A stretch of DNA of 8,796 nt from Methanosarcinales archaeon (lineage in GTDB: Archaea; Halobacteriota; Methanosarcinia; Methanosarcinales; Methanogasteraceae). Where the stretch lies: the NCBI GenBank assembly GCA_030605805.1, contig JAUWHQ010000125.1, positions 1 through 8,796 of the forward strand, given 5' to 3'. This document shows, one piece after another, positions 1 to 4,540 of the stretch (the stretch's first letter is position 1; the number at the start of each line of letters is the position of its first letter). The position numbers and the translations under genes are program-made. A model generated the notes under the pieces. It worked only from the letters and a program-made list of their open reading frames with translations, was not told where the DNA came from and made no database searches.

Positions 1-167
1 GTGGCATCATCGGCGCTGTCGGCTTCCAGTTCGATCAGCAGTTTCTTTGCGGTATGAACGCCGCTTACGCCATAACCAAGGTGCATGAGCGCACGTTGTA
101 TCGTATCCCCTTCAGGGTCGAGCATGCCCTCCTTCAGTTGCGTGGTGATCTCGGCACGGTATTTCAT
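1..167 (-). CDS. purS: PurS subunit of phosphoribosylformylglycinamidine synthase (partial, N-terminal 55 residues)
   Basis: PurS is the small subunit that bridges PurL and PurQ in the three-part FGAM synthase, which converts FGAR, glutamine and ATP to FGAM in purine synthesis in the cytoplasm. The visible protein begins MKYRAEITTQLKEGMLDPEG and continues through a stretch reading DTIQRALMHLGYGVSGV, the family's beta-alpha pattern: a K-G-x-L-D-P-x-G motif, then the helix with A-L-x-x-L-G-Y. The start is the ATG at 167-165; an ATG 6 bases further upstream is out of frame and meets a stop at once. The family is usually about 80-90 residues, so roughly one third lies beyond base 1. It lies 40 bases downstream of the zinc-ribbon gene on the same strand and may be co-transcribed. 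purQ or purL may follow outside the window, which cannot be seen. Confidence 0.88.
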   Translation of the reverse strand, partial: MKYRAEITTQLKEGMLDPEGDTIQRALMHLGYGVSGVHTAKKLLIELEADSADDA

Positions 168-207
168 CGCATAACAGATCGCTCCGATGCGATAAAAATG
201 TATGGAT

Positions 208-549
208 TTACCGACGTTTCCTGCCCTTATCGAAGACCGATGGCAGATGCACGATATACCGCCCGTCCTCCTTCATAGACATTATAATCTCTTCCCGCTC
301 GAGCAGTGCTTCAAGATTCAGCTCGTACGAGCCTTTATCGAGTATGCGGATCGATTCAACCTGCAAATCAGACCTCTTTTCCACCACCTCCGGCTCATCC
401 ACCTGCGCTTCAGTATCAGGGGCATCCTCGGTCTTGGATTTTTCCGGCACGTACAGAAACTTTTTCCACCCGCAGTGAGGGCAGCCATCCAGTATCTCGG
501 CTGCACCATCCTCGAAGATGTGCTCGCAGTTGGTGCATTTATGAGGCAT
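208..549 (-). CDS. Archaeal zinc-ribbon protein, DUF2072/COG3364-like
   Basis: A 113-residue protein with an N-terminal zinc ribbon: Cys5-x-x-Cys8 and Cys23-x-x-Cys26, spaced by IFEDGAAEILDG, followed by GWKKF. Then comes an acidic, probably disordered linker (about residues 38-62) and a C-terminal segment (about 63-113) ending in a basic KGRKRR tail. This architecture is that of a conserved archaeal family of unknown biochemical role; a nucleic-acid or protein-binding adaptor is a reasonable guess only. Start choice: the frame is open to an ATG at 594, but that start has no Shine-Dalgarno site and adds a non-conserved basic extension. The ATG at 549 gives MPHKCTNC, the usual beginning of the family. 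ATGs at 558 and 570 are alternatives. The gene stands 107 bases after the acetyltransferase and 40 bases before purS, all on the minus strand. Confidence 0.8.
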   Translation of the reverse strand: MPHKCTNCEHIFEDGAAEILDGCPHCGWKKFLYVPEKSKTEDAPDTEAQVDEPEVVEKRSDLQVESIRILDKGSYELNLEALLEREEIIMSMKEDGRYIVHLPSVFDKGRKRR

Positions 550-656
550 GACAAGCATTCTTCCGCTCATCGGTATTCTTTTTATCTGCCGCATGAGGCG
601 GTCAACTGATTCAACTGGTACGATGTCCTGCTAAATCGACAATCATGCAGCTACAG

Positions 657-1145
657 CTATAATTCCTTCACCATCGCGACCTCGTCGCAATCAGGGAATT
701 TCGGGCATTTGATGCATTCGCTCCATACCTTATGCGGAAGCATCTTCTTATCCACCTCTATAAACCCATATCTCCGAAAATAGTCGGGTACGCGGGTAAG
801 TGTGAATATCGTGTCGATTCCGAGTTCCTGCGCCTCGCTCATGGATGCATGCAGAAGCAGCTCGCCGATGCCCTGATTGTGCGCATCCTGCCGCACTGCA
901 AAGGATATGACCTCTGCAAGGTTATCCCAGCAGATATGAAGGGCGCAGCAGCCGAGCAGCCGATCGCCGCTTGCGCAGACCGTAAAATCACGGATGCGGT
1001 CGTATAGCTCGCTAAGCGATCTTGGAAGCATCGTCCCGTCTCTGGCATAGCTATTGACCAGCTCATGCACCTGATCCACATCCTGCACCACTGCCTTCCG
1101 AATCTGATAATCTGCGTGATAACTCGTATCGTGACCCGTGTCCAT
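657..1145 (-). CDS. GNAT-family N-acetyltransferase, short ArgA (N-acetylglutamate synthase)-like
   Basis: A 162-residue GNAT acyl-CoA N-acetyltransferase. Visible features: the early IRKAVVQDVDQVHELV strand-helix, the acceptor-side strand LLGCCALHICWDNLAEV, the acetyl-CoA pyrophosphate-binding loop at about residues 85-100 (N-Q-G-I-G-E-L-L-L), and the C-terminal YFRRYGFIEVDKKMLPHKVW. The late cysteine motif C144-x-x-C147-PKFP-x-C153-DE is typical of the short, stand-alone ArgA-like proteins (COG1246) of archaea and some bacteria. These are thought to acetylate glutamate in arginine synthesis; the substrate here is inferred from family only. The ATG at 1145 is 4 bases past the upstream stop and follows a strong AGGTGATC ribosome-binding site, so translation is probably coupled to the S-layer-like gene. 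No other arginine gene is in view. Another amine substrate is possible. Confidence 0.8.
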   Translation of the reverse strand: MDTGHDTSYHADYQIRKAVVQDVDQVHELVNSYARDGTMLPRSLSELYDRIRDFTVCASGDRLLGCCALHICWDNLAEVISFAVRQDAHNQGIGELLLHASMSEAQELGIDTIFTLTRVPDYFRRYGFIEVDKKMLPHKVWSECIKCPKFPDCDEVAMVKEL

Positions 1146-1147
1146 GC

Positions 1148-1155
1148 GATCACCT
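1148..1155 (-). promoter_or_regulatory. Shine-Dalgarno site AGGTGATC overlapping the upstream stop codon
   Basis: The motif matches the archaeal anti-Shine-Dalgarno consensus (GGAGGTGATC) and lies two bases before the acetyltransferase ATG. The TGA inside it (1152-1150) is the stop codon of the S-layer-like gene, so termination and re-initiation fall on the same bases. This fixes the start of the acetyltransferase at 1145. Confidence 0.75.
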
Positions 1156-2079
1156 GCGCTTCTGCCCTGTTTTTATAACCGAGATGATCAATGCAAATAT
1201 TGCAGCAAACACGCAACCACTCAGCAGATATCTGAACTCTGGTGACTCTGCAAGCCGAACGTTCCATTTATCGTTATCATTGCCGTTACCTGGCGGTGAC
1301 GACGATGATTCATTCCCCTGCGCGGATTCTGCGGTCTCTTCTGTGGTCCTGACGTATTCCGGATCCTTGAACTGCGAGAGCCCGCGCAGGTACACCGTCC
1401 CACCCTTCGCATCCCCAAGCACCCGATCCAGTTCCGCGATCAGGATGGTGTGGTATTCTCCCTCGATCTTCTTCATGTAAACGAACCGCCTCTTATCATA
1501 GTCGTTCGCATACAATTTCTCTTGTTTAATTACCGTATCGCCATTGTACAGTGTCATAACGGCGTTGTTGTCGGCAATAGACGCCACTCCAAGTTCGTAT
1601 CCTTCTTTCAAGGGTTCCAGGTCGCCTTCCCCGATGTTTACAGATACATCACTGATCAAAGGGTAATCGAACGACCTGTCAGGATCGATGTACTGCTCAA
1701 CGATCACCGAAGCCGTGTTTGAGCCGGTGTCAGTTCCCATCAGCGATATTTTCATGATATCGTAATGAACGCCATCGATCTCCTTTTCATATATGCAAGA
1801 ACTCTTTTTGGATATATCAGGGTTCGCAATTTCCTTGCCGCCGTCAGATATGCCGATCGTCGCACCGCCATCCTCGACATCCCCGACCCTGAGCTGGTAG
1901 CCCTGTTCCAGATCGAGGGAGCGCCCGGTCTTGATGTCGCCATCAAAGTAGAAGATGGTCGCCTCATGGACATTTCCGGCGCAGGCTGGTACGCACAGGA
2001 TGGTGCACAGGGACATCACAAGCGCCAGACAGATGACGCGCACGGCGCGTCGGTTTGTTCTTCGGGCGGGTTCGTTCAT
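1150..2079 (-). CDS. Secreted, C-terminally membrane-anchored protein with two S-layer-type (PF07752-like) domains
   Basis: A 309-residue envelope protein. It has a basic N-terminus (RRTNRRAVR), a hydrophobic signal peptide at about residues 14-34 ending VPACAG, two related beta-rich domains, a Ser/Pro/Gly/Asn-rich linker (about 246-272), one transmembrane helix (about 284-302) and a basic cytoplasmic tail KTGQKRR. Domain 1 (about 47-131) has SLDLEQGYQLRVGDVEDG; domain 2 (about 147-240) has LEPLKEGYELGVASIADN. Each is followed by a G-x-x-x-I block and a Y-x-K-x-I-(D/E)-G-x-(H/Y)-x-x-I strand. This G-Y-x-L-x-V-x-x-I/V pattern resembles the duplicated domain of methanogen S-layer proteins, so a surface-layer or surface-associated role is likely. 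It is shorter than typical S-layer subunits. There is no Shine-Dalgarno site before the ATG, so it may be translated from a leaderless mRNA. The exact family assignment is by eye. Confidence 0.7.
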   Translation of the reverse strand: MNEPARRTNRRAVRVICLALVMSLCTILCVPACAGNVHEATIFYFDGDIKTGRSLDLEQGYQLRVGDVEDGGATIGISDGGKEIANPDISKKSSCIYEKEIDGVHYDIMKISLMGTDTGSNTASVIVEQYIDPDRSFDYPLISDVSVNIGEGDLEPLKEGYELGVASIADNNAVMTLYNGDTVIKQEKLYANDYDKRRFVYMKKIEGEYHTILIAELDRVLGDAKGGTVYLRGLSQFKDPEYVRTTEETAESAQGNESSSSPPGNGNDNDKWNVRLAESPEFRYLLSGCVFAAIFALIISVIKTGQKRR

Positions 2080-2087
2080 GAGGGTAG

Positions 2088-2110
2088 TATAGTATTATTT
2101 TGTTATTATG
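2088..2110 (-). promoter_or_regulatory. Possible A/T-rich promoter for the S-layer-like gene
   Basis: Read on the minus strand, an AT-only-like block (ATAATAACAAAATAATAC, then TATAC) ends a few bases before the ATG at 2079. With no Shine-Dalgarno site, a TATA-like element about 25-30 bases upstream of the ATG would suit a leaderless transcript. It is position plus composition evidence only. Confidence 0.35.
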
Positions 2111-2276
2111 GCTTACGGATGCGTTGCAGTTGGATGGCGCAGGCAGATGCCCAGGCGGGTGGTTCCGTGATTGCTCGCAAATCCCCGGGAAACGCCCGGC
2201 CAGCATCGGGATTATAACTGCCTCTTATGTAGGGCAACGTTTTTTTACAAGTAAACCTATTGATGTGCACCATAAT

Positions 2277-2330
2277 CGGTTTGCCGGGCATCTTGGTATA
2301 CGAAACCGTATGGTACGGTTTGCCCGCATC
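2277..2330. repeat. Direct repeat pair plus perfect inverted repeat, candidate operator
   Basis: CGGTTTGCCGGGCATC (2277-2292) and CGGTTTGCCCGCATC (2316-2330) begin 39 bases apart, close to four helical turns, and are near-identical. Between them AAACCGTA (2303-2310) and TACGGTTT (2314-2321) form a perfect 8-base inverted repeat around TGG. The CGGTTT core thus occurs three times, twice direct and once inverted. Its place upstream of the kinase TATA-like element suits regulator binding; the regulator is unknown. Confidence 0.5.
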
Positions 2331-2366
2331 AACCATCCGAACAGAGATGCCGGAGGGTGGTGGCAA

Positions 2367-2378
2367 GCCATAAATACA
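2367..2378 (+). promoter_or_regulatory. Possible TATA box for the histidine kinase operon
   Basis: GCCATAAATACA contains an ATAAATA core preceded by a purine-rich GGCAAG that could act as a TFB-recognition element. Transcription would begin about 25 bases later, near 2400, which leaves a short leader holding the ribosome-binding site of the gene at 2427. No other comparable element is nearer the start. Confidence 0.4.
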
Positions 2379-2426
2379 GCCCTTATCCGGGTCTCGAGAA
2401 CCGGAACTATGAGGCGAGGAAGCGGA

Positions 2427-3185
2427 ATGGATCGTTCAGGATCTGGCGATGGAACGCACGCGGGTGTGGATATAGATCAGCGCATCGCAGAACTGGAAAG
2501 GGTGAACGAAGACCTGAGAAATGAGATCGCGGAACGAGGGCGCGCGGAGGAGCAGCTCGCGGCATCGCTCATAGAGAAAGAGACGCTTCTGCGCGAGGTT
2601 CACCACCGGGTCAAGAACAATATGCAGGTCATCTCCAGCCTCCTCAAGATTCAATCCGGGTATGTAAGGGACGAAGAGGTGCGCGGGATGTTTGAAGAGT
2701 GCCAGAACCGGATACGGGCGATGTCTCTTGTCCATGAGAAGCTTTACAAATCAAAGGGTGTGGCAAGCGTCAATTTTAAGGAGTATATCAAGACTCTGCT
2801 ACATGACGTGTTCTGGTCTTACGGTTACGGGGTTGGCACAGGCAGAATCAGGCTGAAGATGAACGTTGAGGATGTTTCGTTTGGTATTGATGCTGCCATG
2901 TCGTGCGGATTGATCATCAATGAACTGGTCTCCAATTCCTTGAAACACGCTTTTCCTGCGGGCAGATCAGGCGAGGTCAAGGTTTCACTCCGCGTGACCT
3001 GCGAAGACGAATTTGAACTGGTTGTCAGCGATGACGGGATCGGTATGCCGCAGCATCCGGATTTCAGGGATGTGGGAACGCTTGGTCTGCATCTGGTTGT
3101 CCTGCTGGCTGAAGATCAGCTTCAGGGTGCAATCGAGCTGGATAAAACCAATGGAACCGAATTTCGGGTTACGTTTGAGGGTTGA
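2427..3185 (+). CDS. HisKA_2-family sensor histidine kinase without a sensor domain
   Basis: A 252-residue soluble kinase. Residues about 14-50 form a coiled coil (DIDQRIAELERVNEDLRNEI). The HisKA_2 dimerisation and phosphoacceptor segment follows with REVHHRVKNNMQVISSLLKI (about 56-75; phosphoacceptor His59 or His60). The HATPase_c domain has its N box at INELVSNSLKHAF (164-176), the G1 box DDGIGMP (202-208) and the G2 region GTLGLHLV (217-224), and ends EFRVTFEG. It should autophosphorylate and pass phosphate to a receiver, most simply the REC-GAF protein encoded 4 bases downstream. There is no PAS, GAF or transmembrane input domain, so input probably comes from a partner bound through the coiled coil. 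Start: ATG 2427 is preceded by GAGGCGAGGA (2411-2420); ATG 2409 is the alternative and lacks such a site. Confidence 0.85.
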   Translation: MDRSGSGDGTHAGVDIDQRIAELERVNEDLRNEIAERGRAEEQLAASLIEKETLLREVHHRVKNNMQVISSLLKIQSGYVRDEEVRGMFEECQNRIRAMSLVHEKLYKSKGVASVNFKEYIKTLLHDVFWSYGYGVGTGRIRLKMNVEDVSFGIDAAMSCGLIINELVSNSLKHAFPAGRSGEVKVSLRVTCEDEFELVVSDDGIGMPQHPDFRDVGTLGLHLVVLLAEDQLQGAIELDKTNGTEFRVTFEG

Positions 3186-3189
3186 AACG

Positions 3190-4101
3190 ATGAAAGAAGA
3201 GATATTGATCGTTGAAGATGAAAGAATCGTCGCCGAAGATGTCCGGATGATTCTGAAAAATTTTGGATACAGAGTCTCCTCAATCGTGTCGTCAGGCGAG
3301 GATGCTGTCAGGAAGGCGGGAGAGGATCTGCCCGATCTGGTGCTGATGGATATCGTACTCAAAGGCGAGATGGATGGAGTTGAAGCGGCTGATCGGATAC
3401 GGTCTGCCTTTCACATTCCGGTTGTATACCTCACCGCTTATGCAGACGGCGCCACACTTAAGCGTGCAAGGGTGACAGAGCCCTATGGATACGTCATCAA
3501 GCCGTTTGCCGACAAAGAACTCTGCTGCATCATAGAGATGGCTCTGTACAAGAGCCAGCGGGAGAAGAGGCTGGAACAACTCGCTGCAGTGATGTGCACC
3601 ATCCGGAACATCGACCAGATCACCACCGAAGAGAAAACCCCGGGCAGGCTGATCCGGAGAATATGCGAAAGTTTCATCGAGGCTCGTGGTTATTGCCACG
3701 CGTGGATCGCGCTCATCGACGAATCTGGCAGGCTTGTTGACGCCGGAAAGTCGGGTATGGGTGAAGAGTTCTCGCAGGCAGAGGCGTGCATGAAGCTTGG
3801 TGAGCTGCCTGATTGTGCCAGGCAGGCGATCGGGCAATCAGAGGTTGTCAGGATCAGGAATCCGTCTTCTGTCAGTGCCTGTGCCGCTTGTCCGTTGCTA
3901 AAGCGGTGCGATGGCAGGGAAACTCTCACAGTCAGGCTGGAAGCAGGTGAAACGATCTACGGGCTGTTATCGGTGTCCATCCCCGCTGATCTTGCTGCAG
4001 GTGAGGTAGAATTGCCGCTGCTTGGAGAGGTTGCAGGGGACATTGCGTTTGCACTCCGCAGCATAAGACTGGAAGAGATACGTAGAGGAAGGGGTGTTTA
4101 A
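3190..4101 (+). CDS. REC-GAF response regulator with a cysteine-rich GAF domain
   Basis: A 303-residue two-domain protein. The receiver (about 4-125) has the acidic pocket E9-D10-E11, phosphoacceptor Asp54 in VLMDIVLKG, Thr82 in YLTAYAD and Lys104 in VIKPF. A helix (MALYKSQREKRLEQL) leads to a GAF domain (about 150-293) ending DIAFALRSIRLEEI. The GAF part has Cys200, Cys209, Cys231, Cys234 and Cys240, the last three as C-A-A-C-P-x(4)-C. Such GAF domains usually sit inside longer sensor kinases; here the protein simply stops after the GAF, with no DNA-binding or enzymatic output. Its role is probably to act as phosphate receiver and small-molecule or redox sensor in a relay. The ATG follows the kinase stop by 4 bases, and its GAGG site (3177-3180) lies within the kinase gene, so translation is coupled. 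Confidence 0.85.
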   Translation: MKEEILIVEDERIVAEDVRMILKNFGYRVSSIVSSGEDAVRKAGEDLPDLVLMDIVLKGEMDGVEAADRIRSAFHIPVVYLTAYADGATLKRARVTEPYGYVIKPFADKELCCIIEMALYKSQREKRLEQLAAVMCTIRNIDQITTEEKTPGRLIRRICESFIEARGYCHAWIALIDESGRLVDAGKSGMGEEFSQAEACMKLGELPDCARQAIGQSEVVRIRNPSSVSACAACPLLKRCDGRETLTVRLEAGETIYGLLSVSIPADLAAGEVELPLLGEVAGDIAFALRSIRLEEIRRGRGV

Positions 4102-4123
4102 AATCCGGAAATGAGAGTTTACA

Positions 4124-4144
4124 GGGATGGGGGGGGTTTTGGGG
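4124..4144 (+). other. G-rich run with G-quadruplex potential
   Basis: The run is GGG, AT, eight G, TTTT, GGGG, beginning 22 bases after the REC-GAF stop codon. It can be divided into four tracts of three or more G with loops of 2, 2 and 4 bases, which is enough for an intramolecular quadruplex in the coding-strand DNA or in the mRNA. It may also act as a transcript 3' end signal or be a mere slippage-prone run. Confidence 0.45.
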
Positions 4145-4157
4145 AGTGATATACTGA

Positions 4158-4167
4158 AAACCGGTTT
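4158..4167. repeat. Perfect 10-base palindrome AAACCGGTTT
   Basis: A self-complementary AAACCGGTTT sits 56 bases after the REC-GAF stop. Its two halves each carry the ACCGGTT / CGGTTT-like core seen in the repeat cluster at 2277-2330. It could be a regulator site for the downstream hybrid kinase or chance. Confidence 0.3.
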
Positions 4168-4297
4168 CCGGGTCGGATGGCAACAGCACAACCACATACA
4201 AAATCACAGTCCTGATCCTCTTCCGGGTTACTCGGATTTCTGTGAACGTCTGCCCGATCTATTTTAAGAAAGCGACGAACATGCTATTCGGACTGCC

Positions 4298-4324
4298 CGG
4301 TGGCGGGGCGGACCCGCGCCACTG
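4298..4324 (+). other. GC-rich stem-loop
   Basis: Pairing 4298-4308 with 4313-4324 gives an 11-base-pair stem (one G-U pair, one bulged G at 4316) closed by the tetraloop CGGA. No T-run follows, so it is not a classic intrinsic terminator. It may mark an RNA 3' end or a structured leader element. Confidence 0.4.
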
Positions 4325-4330
4325 TTACAC

Positions 4331-4342
4331 TTATCTATAAAT
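4331..4342 (+). promoter_or_regulatory. Possible TATA box upstream of the kinase remnant and hybrid kinase
   Basis: TTATCTATAAAT is the best TATA-like string in the spacer. A start about 25 bases later falls near 4365, where recognisable kinase homology begins, so the remnant would form a long leader (about 175 bases) for the hybrid kinase mRNA. Support is sequence composition only. Confidence 0.3.
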
Positions 4343-4365
4343 TACTTGGCAGCAGATGCCTTTGC

Positions 4366-4524
4366 AAGGTCGGAGTGCCCGAAGGATTCAATATACATGA
4401 GAGCAAAACATTAGGGTTGAGGTTGGTGAGAATTCTGGTCGAGGATCAGTTGCAGGGAACCCTGGAACGTATCAGTGATATGGGCACGACATTCAACATG
4501 GAGTTTGAGGCGGAAAAACAATAG
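4366..4524 (+). pseudogene. Remnant of a HisKA_2 histidine kinase (ATP-binding domain tail only)
   Basis: The translation from 4366 reads KVGVPEGFNIHESKTLGLRL, then VRILVEDQLQGTLERIS, and ends at TAG 4522-4524. It aligns without gaps to the last 49 residues of the kinase at 2427-3185 (GIGMP...TLGLHLV...AEDQLQG...GTEF...FE), with 21 of 49 positions identical by my count. The G2 motif (TLGLRL) and the terminal strand survive; the phosphoacceptor, N box and the Asp of the G1 box are gone. The frame is open back to an ATG at 4300, but residues encoded there (TRATVTLIYKLLGSRC) do not resemble a kinase. It cannot be an active kinase. It ends 16 bases before the hybrid kinase ATG, as a kinase gene followed by its receiver would. 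A short translated product cannot be excluded. Confidence 0.7.
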
Positions 4525-4540
4525 ATCGGGAGGGGGTTAC

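Larger units (their letters stand above)
2080..2426. other. Divergent intergenic region between the envelope and signalling blocks
   Basis: The 347 bases separate two divergent genes. The plus-strand frame of the downstream kinase stays open through most of it, but the translation before the ATG at 2427 is low-complexity, Trp/Arg/Gly-rich and resembles no kinase sensor domain, so I treat it as non-coding. It holds a T7 run at 2240-2246, a cluster of CGGTTT repeats (2277-2330), and a TATA-like element at 2369-2376. Confidence 0.6.
4102..4365. other. Non-coding spacer after the REC-GAF gene
   Basis: No recognisable gene. It contains a G-rich run (4124-4144), a 10-base palindrome (4158-4167), a GC-rich hairpin (4298-4324) and a TATA-like element (4331-4342). 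The only short frame, from a TTG at 4139 to a TAA at 4267 (42 codons), encodes nothing recognisable. The spacer may hold eroded sequence of the kinase whose tail survives at 4366-4524, but I see no kinase motif in it. Confidence 0.55.

Noticed and set aside
202..609. Plus-strand frame of 135 codons opposite the zinc-ribbon gene
   Set aside because: It is the antisense of a clearly recognisable zinc-ribbon protein and shows no family features of its own.
2240..2246. T7 run as an archaeal terminator
   Set aside because: No gene ends upstream of it on the plus strand, and on the other strand it lies upstream of a gene start.
2100..2426. In-frame extension of the histidine kinase to an ATG at 2100
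   Set aside because: The translation is rich in Trp, Arg and Gly, resembles no sensor domain, crosses the TATA-like element and the repeat cluster, and a good ribosome-binding site stands before the ATG at 2427.
4139..4267. Possible 42-codon gene starting at TTG after the G-rich run
   Set aside because: The G run looks like a ribosome-binding site only because of its composition; the product is unrecognised and the start is weak.
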